A stretch of 64,000 nt of DNA, from contig NZ_JABXKF010000048.1 in assembly GCF_017115165.1 (NCBI RefSeq), positions 1 to 64,000 on the forward strand, in the 5' to 3' direction. The notes beneath the pieces are model-generated. The model did not search any database. It saw nothing but the letters and a program-made list of their open reading frames with translations, and had not been told where the DNA came from. This document shows, piece after piece, positions 52,118-60,763 of this stretch. The stretch is from Nostoc sp. LPT. GTDB taxonomy: Bacteria > Cyanobacteriota > Cyanobacteriia > Cyanobacteriales > Nostocaceae. The position numbers were made by a program, and so were the translations under genes. Every line of letters begins with the position of its first letter. Positions within the stretch are counted from its first letter, which is position 1.

Positions 52118-53257
52118 ATGTCGCTATCTAAATTTGCAATTGTAGAAAGCACTCTCCGTGAAGGTGAACAATTTGTCAAAGCCAATTTTTCTTCAGATGA
52201 TAAAGTCGAAATTGCTGAAGCTCTTGCTGCATTTGGAGTGGAATATATAGAGTTAACATCACCAATTGCTTCACCTCAATCTAGACAAGACTGCGAACGA
52301 TTGGCTCGCTTAGGCTTGCCATCCAAAATATTAACTCACATTCGCTGTCACTTAGAAGATGCTAAAGTTGCCTTAGCGACAGGCGTAGCTGGGATTAATT
52401 TAACTATCGGTAGTTCTTCTTTAATGCGTCAGTTCAGTCATGGTAAAAATATTAATCAAATTATTGATTTAGCATCTGAAGTTTTAACTTTTATTCATCA
52501 GCAAGCTCCTGATATTGAGTTACGGTTTTCGGCTGAGGATTCGTCACGCACTTCCACAGAAGATTTAATTACAATTTACTCGGAGATTGAAAAGTTAGGA
52601 GTTGTCAAACGCATTGGAATTGCTGATACAGTAGGGATTATTACGCCGATGCAAGTATTTGAATTAGTGAAGACTTTGCGCCAGTTCACCAATTTAGATA
52701 TTGAGTTTCACGGTCATAATGATACAGAATGTGCAAATGCTAACAGTTATACAGCACTGGAAGCGGGAGCAACTCATATTGACACTTGTGTTCTGGGAAT
52801 TGGTGAACGTAATGGCATTACCTCACTAGCTAGGTTCATCGCTAGGTTATATGCTACAAATCCAGAGCAGATTAAGTCTAAATATCGCTTAGATCGACTT
52901 GGTTACTTACATGAATTAGTTGCAAGAAAATTAGGGATTTCTATTCCTTTTAATCACTGTGTTTTTGGGGAAAGTGCTTTTAATCATAAAGCTGGCATTC
53001 ATACTAAAGCTATGCTCAATAATTCGGAGACTTATGAAGCTATTAATCCCCGGAGTTTTGGTGTAACGCGCTCAATTTTAATCAATCATAAATTGGCTGG
53101 AAAACAGGCAGTTAATCACCGAGCTAATGAATTAGGACTTTCATTTAATTTATCCCAGCTTAAAGATATTACCCATATATTGAAAACTTTAGCTGATAAA
53201 CAAAGTCTTACTATCGAAGATGTAGACAATATTTTATATTCTTATCATTGCCAGTAA
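52118..53257 (+). CDS. Homocitrate synthase, LYS20/Thermus type (NifV role inferred)
   Basis: 379-residue DRE-TIM metallolyase condensing acetyl-CoA and 2-oxoglutarate. The signature STLREGEQF (about 11-19), ELTSPIASPQSRQDCERLA, THIRCHLEDAK, RFSAEDSSRTSTEDL, EFHGHNDTECANANSY (metal-binding HxH) and GIGERNGITSLARF match the lysine-pathway class more closely than classic NifV, which has a TTLRDGEQ-type start. Cyanobacteria lack the aminoadipate lysine pathway, so here it probably makes homocitrate for FeMo-co. It follows fdxH in the nif region. The class call is from recalled signatures. Confidence 0.88.
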   Translation: MSLSKFAIVESTLREGEQFVKANFSSDDKVEIAEALAAFGVEYIELTSPIASPQSRQDCERLARLGLPSKILTHIRCHLEDAKVALATGVAGINLTIGSSSLMRQFSHGKNINQIIDLASEVLTFIHQQAPDIELRFSAEDSSRTSTEDLITIYSEIEKLGVVKRIGIADTVGIITPMQVFELVKTLRQFTNLDIEFHGHNDTECANANSYTALEAGATHIDTCVLGIGERNGITSLARFIARLYATNPEQIKSKYRLDRLGYLHELVARKLGISIPFNHCVFGESAFNHKAGIHTKAMLNNSETYEAINPRSFGVTRSILINHKLAGKQAVNHRANELGLSFNLSQLKDITHILKTLADKQSLTIEDVDNILYSYHCQ

Positions 53258-53596
53258 ATTTAAAAATCTACACACTTACTGCTTAAATTTCCGACTTTTT
53301 GAAGAAATCAGGGATTTAAATTCACGTTTATGACACATCTGCCATTAATCTATTTTATCAAACAAAACTGTAAAAATGACTGCTTTTCTATTCTTTTTCA
53401 AGCTTTTTTAAGAAAAATATCAGGCGATATTTATAAATGATTAATAATTTAAACTTATAAAGCTGATAGCATATATGTAAGTTTAAATAATTTAGATAAT
53501 ATTTTTTAACTAATGGTGGGTATTGCTCACCATTCTGTTTGCCAAGCAAATTTATATTAGTAAATTGGCATAAATAAAGTTAATTAAGGAATACTG
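53258..53596. other. AT-rich spacer
   Basis: About 340 bp with no supported gene. It probably holds the promoter for the ankyrin/SagB pair; no clear motif. Confidence 0.4.
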
Positions 53597-54085
53597 ATGA
53601 ATCGAACCAATAGTCAAAATTTGAGTGAAGCAACAACCCAATGGCTAATAGCAAAAAGCTATAATCCTGGTGATTTAAATCAGTCAGGTGAAAATGGCGA
53701 TACAGCTTTGATGAAAGCGACAAGAGAGGGAGTTTATACAGTCGTAAAAGAACTAATTGATACTGGTGCGGATATCAATGCTCGAAATAGCGATCACAAC
53801 AATGCTTTGTGGTTTGCTTGTTTTGGTAATCACTACGATTTAATTAATTTACTGTTGGCTCACAATATTAACATTGACAACCAAAACGATAATGGTGCAA
53901 CTGTTTTAATGTATGCAGCATCAGCTGGAAAGACAGAAGTCGTAAAGTTACTTTTACAATATCATCCTAATTTATATTTAAAAAACTTAGACGATTATAA
54001 AGTGATAGATTTTGCTAGCAACGTAGAAGTCTTAAGGATAATTAAAAATGCCATCAAGTCAGATATCGGGGAAAGCCTATCATGA
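53597..54085 (+). CDS. Ankyrin repeat protein
   Basis: 162 residues with about three ankyrin repeats (about 33-65 GDTALMKATREGVYTVVKEL, 66-98 NNALWFACFGNHYDLINLLL, 99-131 GATVLMYAASAGKTEVVKLL). A protein-interaction module, cytosolic. AAGGAATA precedes ATG. Its last 38 nt overlap the start of the SagB-like gene, so the two are translationally coupled and probably interact. Located between nif and hup genes; target unknown. Confidence 0.88.
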   Translation: MNRTNSQNLSEATTQWLIAKSYNPGDLNQSGENGDTALMKATREGVYTVVKELIDTGADINARNSDHNNALWFACFGNHYDLINLLLAHNINIDNQNDNGATVLMYAASAGKTEVVKLLLQYHPNLYLKNLDDYKVIDFASNVEVLRIIKNAIKSDIGESLS

Positions 54086-55334
54086 CGCTACCAAGCATTC
54101 TTACTTATCGGTACAACTTGACCCAAATTATGTAGATGCTTCAACACAGCCATCTTCATTTAAAGTTTATCCCAAGTTTTATCGGAGAGTGAAATTAAAT
54201 CTCAATAATCCTGTTCATGCTTTTATCTCATTAACTAGTGCGATAACGCTAGAAAAAGTATATAAAGATGACCCTTATAAACTGCGAGTAAATCCATCAG
54301 CAGGCGCTCTGTATCCTACGGAAGTTTACGTACAGGTTCGCGGTATTGAGGGAATAATCGATGGTATATACCATCTAGAAGTTGAGAATAATTGTCTAAC
54401 TCTCATTTATGAATTAATTGATGATGGGTTAGAGAGTTATATTATACCGGGTAAAAGTATCAACGGATTCATCTTTTTAATTAGTTGTGTTTATTATAGG
54501 TCTAGCTGGAAATATCAAAACAGAAGCATAAGATATTGCTTCTTAGATAGCGGACACCATTTAGGTGCGATCGCAGCTTCAGCTTATCTCCATAAAAAAG
54601 ATATACAACTAGTTTTTGACTTTGATAAACTTGCGCTCAATTCTGATTTGGGTTTTGAGAATAAGGAGTTTATTACTGGTTGTGCGGTGTCAGGAGAAGT
54701 ACAAGACAAAAAAATCAGACGCTTAAGACTGAAAGTTCCTTTTGTCTGTGGTACTGATTATTTTGAATCCAATCAATTTATTGAAGATGCTTATCAGGCA
54801 ACTACTCTACAAAAGAGTCGCCAGCAGAAGTTAGAGTATCCTCAATTTGATTTTGACCAGGATAAATTTTACCAAACTGTTTGGGATAGACGTTCTATTA
54901 GACGTTTCCGGAAAGAGGCTATTTCTCAAGAAGATTATTTATATGTAGTGCAACAACTTCAACAGTCAATACCGACAGAAAATTATGAGGAAATAGAATT
55001 TTACTCAGTGGTACATCGAGTAGAAGGAATGACACCTGGGTTATATAGAGGTACACATCTGGTTAAAACGGGTAATTTTAGTGAAAAGACAGGTTACTTA
55101 TGTATTAATCAGGCTATTGCTAGAGATGGTGCTGTAACTTTATTTTTTGTGTCAGATTATTTAAATTATCAAACTGCTATGCAAATAGCTGGTTTTATTG
55201 GACAGAGACTTTATTTAACTAGTAATTATTTGGGAATCCATTGTAGTGGAATTGGTGCGTATTATGATGACGAAACCCAAGAATTATTAGAAACAAATAA
55301 AGATGTACTTTATGGAATGGTGATTGGAATATAA
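54048..55334 (+). CDS. SagB/ThcOx-type nitroreductase-fold dehydrogenase (double domain)
   Basis: 428 residues with two nitroreductase-fold halves. The first has LRVNPSAGALYPTEVYVQVR (about 82-101), FMN-loop-like residues, and DSGHHLGAIAASAYLHKKDI. The second has WDRRSIRRFRKEAISQEDY (about 280-298), GLYRGTHLV, then IAGFIGQRLYLTSNYLGIHC. ThcOx/SagB enzymes oxidise azoline rings in modified peptides, but no precursor peptide or cyclodehydratase is present, so the substrate is open. Overlaps the ankyrin gene. GTG or TTG starts could give slightly shorter forms; ATG 54048 is used. Confidence 0.85.
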   Translation: MPSSQISGKAYHDATKHSYLSVQLDPNYVDASTQPSSFKVYPKFYRRVKLNLNNPVHAFISLTSAITLEKVYKDDPYKLRVNPSAGALYPTEVYVQVRGIEGIIDGIYHLEVENNCLTLIYELIDDGLESYIIPGKSINGFIFLISCVYYRSSWKYQNRSIRYCFLDSGHHLGAIAASAYLHKKDIQLVFDFDKLALNSDLGFENKEFITGCAVSGEVQDKKIRRLRLKVPFVCGTDYFESNQFIEDAYQATTLQKSRQQKLEYPQFDFDQDKFYQTVWDRRSIRRFRKEAISQEDYLYVVQQLQQSIPTENYEEIEFYSVVHRVEGMTPGLYRGTHLVKTGNFSEKTGYLCINQAIARDGAVTLFFVSDYLNYQTAMQIAGFIGQRLYLTSNYLGIHCSGIGAYYDDETQELLETNKDVLYGMVIGI

Positions 55335-55352
55335 GCAGGAAACTAAAGAGAG

Positions 55353-55727
55353 ATGGCTAGAAAGATGTATTACTTTAATGGTGATGATTCACATCCGATA
55401 CAACCGACATCTGCGGATATTATACTGCGGCAACAACTAGAGGATTCTATTAGCAAATACTTTTATGATGCGTGCGATCGCACAATTCAAAATCTGCTAT
55501 CTAATTGTCGGTGGTATGTCACAACCCATGCCAATGCTCTCACATTGGTAATTGAATGTCCCGATACAGTTACTAATTGGCGTGTTTTACAACAAATTGT
55601 GCCAATGGGGACATTGCTATATGGAATTGTTAACAGTGCTAAAATCCGTGTTTGTCCGCCAGAAAGTCAAGGCATACCTTTTGAAATGAGGGTAGATGAA
55701 CTTTCTGTTTATCGAGATTGGGCGTAA
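55353..55727 (+). CDS. Conserved hypothetical protein (124 residues)
   Basis: Not recognised. Small alpha/beta protein: YYFNGDDSHPIQPTSADIIL, CDRTIQNLLSNCRWYVTTHA, ALTLVIECPDTVTNWRVLQQ IV split, and VYRDWA at the end. 18 bp after the SagB-like gene on the same strand, so it is probably the third gene of that operon. GAGAG precedes ATG 55353; ATG 55365 is an alternative. Confidence 0.7.
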   Translation: MARKMYYFNGDDSHPIQPTSADIILRQQLEDSISKYFYDACDRTIQNLLSNCRWYVTTHANALTLVIECPDTVTNWRVLQQIVPMGTLLYGIVNSAKIRVCPPESQGIPFEMRVDELSVYRDWA

Positions 55728-55753
55728 TTCGATTTTAGATTTTGGATTGTTAA

Positions 55754-56227
55754 TTAAAAGTTGATATTCTGGCTGATAAGGGCAGCTACCTCTTCAAAAA
55801 CCAAATCAGCAGAATGTTTGACAACAGGACTTAACTCTAGTCCCAAACCAAGATTTGCCGCCTCAATTAAATAAACTGTCACATCTTCGGGAAAGTCATT
55901 TTGAAAGATTTTCCGTCCAGCGGCTAAAGCATTATCCCAACGAAAATCGTGCAAGTTATAACTAGGTTCCGGCAAAGCTTCCAGTTCTTTTCCTGGAACT
56001 TTAAACACAGCACCCGGTTCAGAACCTGTTGAACTTGCATCAATAATTACTAATTCTTTACTACCTCTAGCTTGAAACATTACTTCCATCCCTGCGGTGC
56101 CACAGTCATAAATTTGTACATGAGGATGAGGGTTTTCAGCTAGATATTTTTGTAAGCGTTGGGCAATGATTACACCTACTGCGTCATCACTGCGATTGAG
56201 ATTGCCGCAACCGATAATAGTGAGCAT
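55754..56227 (-). CDS. hupW: Hydrogenase maturation endopeptidase HupW
   Basis: 157 residues of the HyaD/HupW/HybD protease family, which trims the C-terminus of the large subunit after nickel insertion. It begins LTIIGCGNLNRSDDAVGVII with the nickel-sensing Asp region, then VQIYDCGTAGMEVMF and LVIIDASSTGSEPGAVFKV, and ends with SPVVKHSADLVFEEV, whose His is a second metal ligand. The target is HupL encoded 4.5 kb downstream on the same strand. Convergent with the hypothetical gene before it. Confidence 0.9.
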   Translation of the reverse strand: MLTIIGCGNLNRSDDAVGVIIAQRLQKYLAENPHPHVQIYDCGTAGMEVMFQARGSKELVIIDASSTGSEPGAVFKVPGKELEALPEPSYNLHDFRWDNALAAGRKIFQNDFPEDVTVYLIEAANLGLGLELSPVVKHSADLVFEEVAALISQNINF

Positions 56228-56239
56228 GGAATAAGATTT

Positions 56240-56498
56240 AATTGTTTAAGCAGTTGCAAATTCAGTTAAAGCGCGATCGCTTGGAGGATGGAAAGCTAAC
56301 ACAATATCACTTTGGGGAACCCCTACGTTTAATAATTCGGTGGCAATACCTTCTTCAGTCCAGTCTTCTTCGATCCAAATTTTGTTATTTTTAATCCGAA
56401 TATGTACAGTAATACCTTTAATTCGGCGATTTTTTTGCCAGCCAATCTGAAACCATAGATATTGGTATACACATCTTGATCCAGTAAGAATCTCATGC
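56240..56498 (-). pseudogene. Chimera: DUF5615 toxin start joined to XisI C-terminus
   Basis: Reading from about 56496, ATG starts [10 protein letters not shown], the first ten residues of a DUF5615 toxin. From there a second frame gives the XisI C-terminal ~70 residues ([51 protein letters not shown]). A deletion has fused the two genes, killing both. The DUF433 antitoxin gene upstream lost its toxin by this event. Confidence 0.75.
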
Positions 56499-56723
56499 TC
56501 AAATAGATACTAGGCGAATGTCTTCAGCTGCCACTAGAGCGATCGCGTATCCTAAACAGGCACGAATATCTTCAATTTGTAGGTCTGGATAGTAGTCTCG
56601 GATAATTTCTTCAAATGAAAGTCCGTCATTGAGCAGTTCAAGAATGCTTTGTACAGTGATGCGTGTTCCTGCGATGCAAGGTTTACCGAAATGAATCTGA
56701 GAGTTAACTACGATTCTGTCCAT
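56499..56723 (-). CDS. DUF433 (VapB-like) antitoxin, orphan
   Basis: 74 residues from ATG 56723 (TTG 56738 would add five). Family core: [54 protein letters not shown]. It normally precedes a DUF5615 toxin; here only ten toxin codons remain. The antitoxin itself is intact and may regulate its own promoter or act on other toxins. Confidence 0.82.
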   Translation of the reverse strand: MDRIVVNSQIHFGKPCIAGTRITVQSILELLNDGLSFEEIIRDYYPDLQIEDIRACLGYAIALVAAEDIRLVSI

Positions 56724-56963
56724 ATAACTATAAACCAATAATATGTTTCCTAAATTATAAAATAATAAGTTGCACTGTATCTATAAATGCAGTGAAGCAT
56801 ACTTTAAGTCTGAAGGTGATAGTAAAGGTATAAGATTAAGAACAACTCATCATCAAGCTTCTAGTGATTGTGATTATTTGGAGTTATTGCCATAATCTGC
56901 AAAATAGGAGGCTCTGACTTATGAGAAAGACAAAGCCTCTGAAAATAATTTATCAGCAGGAAA

Positions 56964-57386
56964 CTAGAACTCTACACCATGTTTCTTGGCAACTTCAGTC
57001 AGTTTCTCATACTGATGTTGTGATGCTTGAGTTAATATCTCTTCAGCCTGTTCTTTAGTACTTCCTTCTTTAGGAATTAAATACTTGACATAAAGAGATA
57101 CAAAATCAGCCGCGATCGCTAAACCAGATAAAGCGTGTTTGTCAGCTTCCTTGCCAGCGATCGCTGCTACCAAACCGGCTTTAATTGGGTCTGGTTTAAC
57201 TTTCATGAACTGATCAACAAGTTTTGGAACATAGTCTGCTGGTGGCAAATTATCTAACTTACTTCTATCGGGAGTAAAGTTACATTCTGCGGCTTTTGCC
57301 TGCTCTAAAACACACCATTCTATGTATTCTTGCAATGCTGCATCGGGAACGCGAGGCAGATAATTATGTAGCGCTAAATCAGACAC
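56964..57386 (-). CDS. Hypothetical protein (140 residues)
   Basis: Not recognised. Helical, soluble: LPRVPDAALQEYIEWCVLEQ, PADYVPKLVDQFMKVKPDPI, AGLVAAIAGKEADKHALSGL, EQAEEILTQASQHQYEKLTE. No signal peptide. Located between hupW and the hup structural genes, but separated by toxin remnants, so association with hydrogenase is only by place. Start ATG 57386. Confidence 0.6.
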   Translation of the reverse strand: MSDLALHNYLPRVPDAALQEYIEWCVLEQAKAAECNFTPDRSKLDNLPPADYVPKLVDQFMKVKPDPIKAGLVAAIAGKEADKHALSGLAIAADFVSLYVKYLIPKEGSTKEQAEEILTQASQHQYEKLTEVAKKHGVEF

Positions 57387-57571
57387 AAGCTTACCTTGTA
57401 AATTTCTGTTTTGTTGAAGTGATTAAGGCAAGCCTAACGCACTGTTTCTATAAGTTTTAGTGTTTTACGCTACGAGTTTTGAATATAAGGCATTGGGAAT
57501 ATAGTATTGGGCATAGGTTATTTCTCCCTTATTTCACCCACTCTCCACTCCCCGGTTAAAATAGTTGGTGG

Positions 57572-57602
57572 CGCGATGTCTCCGACGGGCTACGCCTACG
57601 CA
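57572..57602. repeat. Dispersed repeat GATGTCTCCGACGGGCTACG
   Basis: One of several copies (others near 20727 and 58377) of a GATGTCT-N-CGACGGGCTACGCCTACGC unit in the window. Confidence 0.7.
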
Positions 57603-57670
57603 TTTTTGGTGTTGTCTATTTGTGTAGACAAAGGCACACTAGAAGACAGGTATAAATATATAAGTTGTTT

Positions 57671-58339
57671 ATGAAACCTGCTTTACACAAAGGGCAACTA
57701 ATCAAATGGAAGGACGATCGCGGGTTTGGTTTCATACAACCCGATGATGGTAGTCAAGAAGTATTTTTACACATTACAGCATTTAAAGACGTTAACCGTC
57801 GTCCCCAAGTTGGTGATTTCATTTGTTATCAATTAACAGCTAGTAAAGATGGCAAAGTGCGGGCTTGTAATGCTTCTATCGAAGAAGTTAAATCAAAATC
57901 CTTATCTTCTGCCGCACCAAAGAAGTCTATATCCAGAACTGTAGACAAATCTTTATCATTAGCATTAAATACATTACTTCTATCTTTACTACCTGGGTTA
58001 GGTTCAATCCATCTTCTACTAACAACTGGCAACCCAATTCCGCTAATTCTTTATCCTGTCATGAGTTTCATTACCTTTAGGCTATATGCCGATGATAAGT
58101 CTCGCGCACAACAAGGACAATGGAGAAGGCAAGAAAATACTTTGCATCTGTGCGAATTTATGGGTGGTTGGTTAGGTGCATTTGTTGCTCAACAGAGGCT
58201 ACGTCACAAAAGCAGCAAAGTTTCTTATCAAGTTGTATTTTGGGTAATAGCAATTATTCACATTGTATTTTGGTTAGATTGGTTATTTTTTGGTAAGGCC
58301 TTGATAAATCTATTTTTTGCTATTGCTTTTAGGGGATAA
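57671..58339 (+). CDS. Cold-shock domain plus DUF1294 membrane protein
   Basis: 222 residues from ATG 57671. The N-terminal CSD (about 1-65: GQLIKWKDDRGFGFIQPDDG, EVFLHITAFKDVNRRPQVGD) has the RNP1 KDDRGFGFI and RNP2 VFLHI motifs. After a Ser-rich linker come four hydrophobic helices including the DUF1294 region (RWRRQENTLHLCEFMGGWLG, then VSYQVVFWVIAIIHIVFWLD). The DUF1294 box GxWRRxExTLHxxExxGG is present. Probably a membrane-tethered RNA-binding protein. Confidence 0.85.
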   Translation: MKPALHKGQLIKWKDDRGFGFIQPDDGSQEVFLHITAFKDVNRRPQVGDFICYQLTASKDGKVRACNASIEEVKSKSLSSAAPKKSISRTVDKSLSLALNTLLLSLLPGLGSIHLLLTTGNPIPLILYPVMSFITFRLYADDKSRAQQGQWRRQENTLHLCEFMGGWLGAFVAQQRLRHKSSKVSYQVVFWVIAIIHIVFWLDWLFFGKALINLFFAIAFRG

Positions 58340-58457
58340 GTAAGTTTACTTTGATTGTCATAGTGGTACAAAGGCGATGTCTACGACGAGCTACGCCTAC
58401 GCTCAAGTAAATGACTAATCCAGTAAGCTGTAAGTAAGCGTTGTCGATGATTGTGAT

Positions 58458-58652
58458 ATGAAAACTTTTACTGCGATCGTTGAAAGAGATACTGATACTA
58501 ATTTCTATGTCGGCTATGTTCCTGGCTTTCCTGGAGCGCATTCTCAAGGCGAAACCCTAGATGAGTTGCAGGAAAATTTACGTGAAGTAATTGAGATGCT
58601 TCTAGAGGATGAGAATTTGGTGTTTGAGACGGAGTTTGTGGGTACACAATAG
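58458..58652 (+). CDS. hicB: HicB-family antitoxin
   Basis: 64 residues: FTAIVERDTDTNFYVGYVPG, FPGAHSQGETLDELQENLRE, VIEMLLED. Partial RNase-H-like fold of short HicB proteins; binds and neutralises HicA. 18 bp before the hicA reading frame. No extra DNA-binding domain, as in short HicB. Intact. Confidence 0.85.
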   Translation: MKTFTAIVERDTDTNFYVGYVPGFPGAHSQGETLDELQENLREVIEMLLEDENLVFETEFVGTQ

Positions 58653-58670
58653 ATTGTGGTTCAGTAGAAC

Positions 58671-58893
58671 ATGAGTAATGTTCCTGTTTTGAAACCCCAA
58701 GAAGTTGTAAGAATATTGGAGAGCCTTGGATTTGTGGAGATACGTCAGAAAGGCTCACACAAACAGTTTCGACACGAAGATGGACGAGGAACAACAGTCC
58801 CATTCCACAAAGGACGTGACATCTCACCAAGGTTGACGGCAAATTGCGAGTGATATTGGTTTGACCATTGAAGAAATGCTGGAGTGGCGATGA
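58671..58893 (+). pseudogene. hicA: HicA-family toxin, frameshifted
   Basis: Frame 1 gives VLKPQEVVRILESLGFVEIR, GSHKQFRHEDGRGTTVPFHK and GRDISPRL, including the HicA His (GSHKQ). It then stops at 58853. One frame over continues QIASDIGLTIEEMLEW to TGA 58893. A two-base loss near 58835 (expected SPRLLRQIA) explains it. The dsRNA-binding fold is broken, so the toxin should be inactive. Confidence 0.8.
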
Positions 58894-59344
58894 GGTTTAA
58901 CAACCGTGTTGTACTGGACGGACTGAGAAGCCCTTTCGCTACCACTAAACACGACCTTTATTCCGTAAATCGTCAGTTAAAATGCCTATTGTGAATTAGT
59001 CTTTTGGGCGATCGCTTCTTTGGTGGTATAGACAGTAACTATCATTCTAGAGTAGAGCGATCGCAAGGTTGGTATGCTTACTTAGATCAAGTAAACGTGC
59101 TTTTTGTGGTTCGTTCATCGTCAATCGGCAAAACTAAGTATTTACACTTGATTAATTTCAAACACATAATTTTTAGTTCTAACAACAGGCAAACAACACC
59201 GTGGAGTGGATAACCCGGCAACCTTTCTGTTCGTTTATTTTACAGATATCTGCCATTGGTAAGCTGTGCCATTATACTGTAATGTAGACATTTAAAAATT
59301 ATAAAGGTTATAATTTAGACTCTTTATACTGATAAATTACTGTC
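58894..59344. other. Spacer with a possible remnant
   Basis: Contains an open frame 59004-59213 (DRFFGGIDSNYHSRVERSQG) that I do not trust as a gene, a HIP1 GGGCGATCGC near 59006, and AT-rich sequence before the next gene. Confidence 0.35.
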
Positions 59345-60358
59345 ATGAATGGCTCTCAAAGCTCTGAGAATTCAAGTATTGTTCCACAACAGACTGGAGC
59401 AAATATATCCCTTGATGATTTCAAGTCTCTCTTTTATCAACTTAATGCAAAGCCTGATACAGAGATCCGTTTACTTCCAGGTAAAAAGACTTTGGAACTA
59501 GCGGATCTCATAAATATCAATGAACAAATACAAGCCAAACTCAGGAATCATGATGTAACCGCAAGTATTGGATCAATTAATTTCATTCTCTCAAATAAGA
59601 AAATTAAGGACTACTCTACTTGGGCTGAATTTGAAAGAGAGAATTGGAACACTATTAATGAAAGAATTCAAACGGTTACGATACACTGGGATATTGTAAT
59701 TAAATTACCGCACTATAATCTTCCTCAAAGACATTCGATAAAGTTAAGGATTGGTACTGATATTCCACCTAAAGATATATTTCAGCTAATTCTTACAAGT
59801 GATAACATTCAGGAGTTAATAGAGGCACGGTCTTCCAGTGTCTGTAAAGTTGATTTTATCAATAATATTATTGCAATTGAATTATTGAATGTCGTGAGTA
59901 ATTGGTATGAGGGTTTGAGAGATTCTCCTGAATCTAGCTTTGTTCATGGTTTTCTCAAAAAGCAAGGGAACTTCTTGAGCGAGATTATTCGTTACGCATC
60001 GCCTATCGTGCTTTTAATGATTGTATGCCAATACTCAAATTACTTGTTTCCTATTTTAAGAATTTCAGATAAAATCTCAGTTGAAACACTACAAAAACTT
60101 TTCATATTTCTGACAGCAATTTTTATAATTGGGTTATTTTCTGGATTTAAAATTGAAAAGTTTATAGACAAGAAAATAGATCAATTCGAGGAATATCCAA
60201 GATTTTCTATTACACGAGGAGATGAAAAATCTATAGAGGAGTTTGAAAATAATAATAAAAAATTGACTAGACAAATTATTGGCAGAATTACTTGGATAAT
60301 ATTTAGTATATTAGTTTCTTCATCTTTGAAATTCATAATACGTTACATGGTCTCTTGA
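59345..60358 (+). CDS. Hypothetical protein with C-terminal membrane helices
   Basis: 337 residues. A soluble N-terminal half (about 20-190: LDDFKSLFYQLNAKPDTEIR, VTIHWDIVIKLPHYNLPQRH, FINNIIAIELLNVVSNWYEG) is followed by three hydrophobic segments (about 213-234 YASPIVLLMIVCQYSNYLFP, 248-268 LFIFLTAIFIIGLFSGFKIE, 308-330 IGRITWIIFSILVSSSLKFI). I do not recognise the family. AT-rich relative to nif genes, suggesting recent acquisition. Start ATG 59345. Confidence 0.6.
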   Translation: MNGSQSSENSSIVPQQTGANISLDDFKSLFYQLNAKPDTEIRLLPGKKTLELADLININEQIQAKLRNHDVTASIGSINFILSNKKIKDYSTWAEFERENWNTINERIQTVTIHWDIVIKLPHYNLPQRHSIKLRIGTDIPPKDIFQLILTSDNIQELIEARSSSVCKVDFINNIIAIELLNVVSNWYEGLRDSPESSFVHGFLKKQGNFLSEIIRYASPIVLLMIVCQYSNYLFPILRISDKISVETLQKLFIFLTAIFIIGLFSGFKIEKFIDKKIDQFEEYPRFSITRGDEKSIEEFENNNKKLTRQIIGRITWIIFSILVSSSLKFIIRYMVS

Positions 60359-60400
60359 GACAATAGTCTTTGAAATTGTGCAATATACTGCTGTATACCG

Positions 60401-60643
60401 TTAGACAGCTGCACTATGGGGAGGATAAAGAATAGTGTCATGATCTCGACCAGAAAATTTATCATTGCTTACTTCTAAGGGCATGGCTGCAATTTGTGCC
60501 AAAATCTCTCTAGGAGTTTTGTTTTGAGGTTTAGCCTCAGTTGAAATCACAGTAACTTCAACACGAGTTCCTTCGGCTAATGGAATCGGCTGTGATAACC
60601 TGAGTACCCCTTGTTCATAAACAGCTTCTATAGTTATAGTCAT
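60401..60643 (-). CDS. DUF104 / AF2212-like antitoxin
   Basis: 80 residues from ATG 60643 (MTITIEAVYEQGVLRLSQPI), with PLAEGTRVEVTVIS, a swapped-hairpin AbrB-like short antitoxin fold. The partner PIN toxin gene is not visible downstream, where hupL begins after 120 bp, so it appears orphaned. A longer open start at 60679 is not needed. Confidence 0.75.
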   Translation of the reverse strand: MTITIEAVYEQGVLRLSQPIPLAEGTRVEVTVISTEAKPQNKTPREILAQIAAMPLEVSNDKFSGRDHDTILYPPHSAAV

Positions 60644-60763
60644 AAACTTTTTCCTCATGCCATAGCTATTTCTAATCATGGCATAATATCTAACATACTA
60701 AAAAACACAGCTAATGACTAACTGAAAAAGAATTAGCCATTAGCTATTAGAAATTAGCATATT

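Noticed and set aside
59004-59213. Open frame with FGGIDSNYHSRVERSQG
   Set aside because: No start signal, no family recognised and begins at a HIP1 site; more likely a remnant or chance frame.
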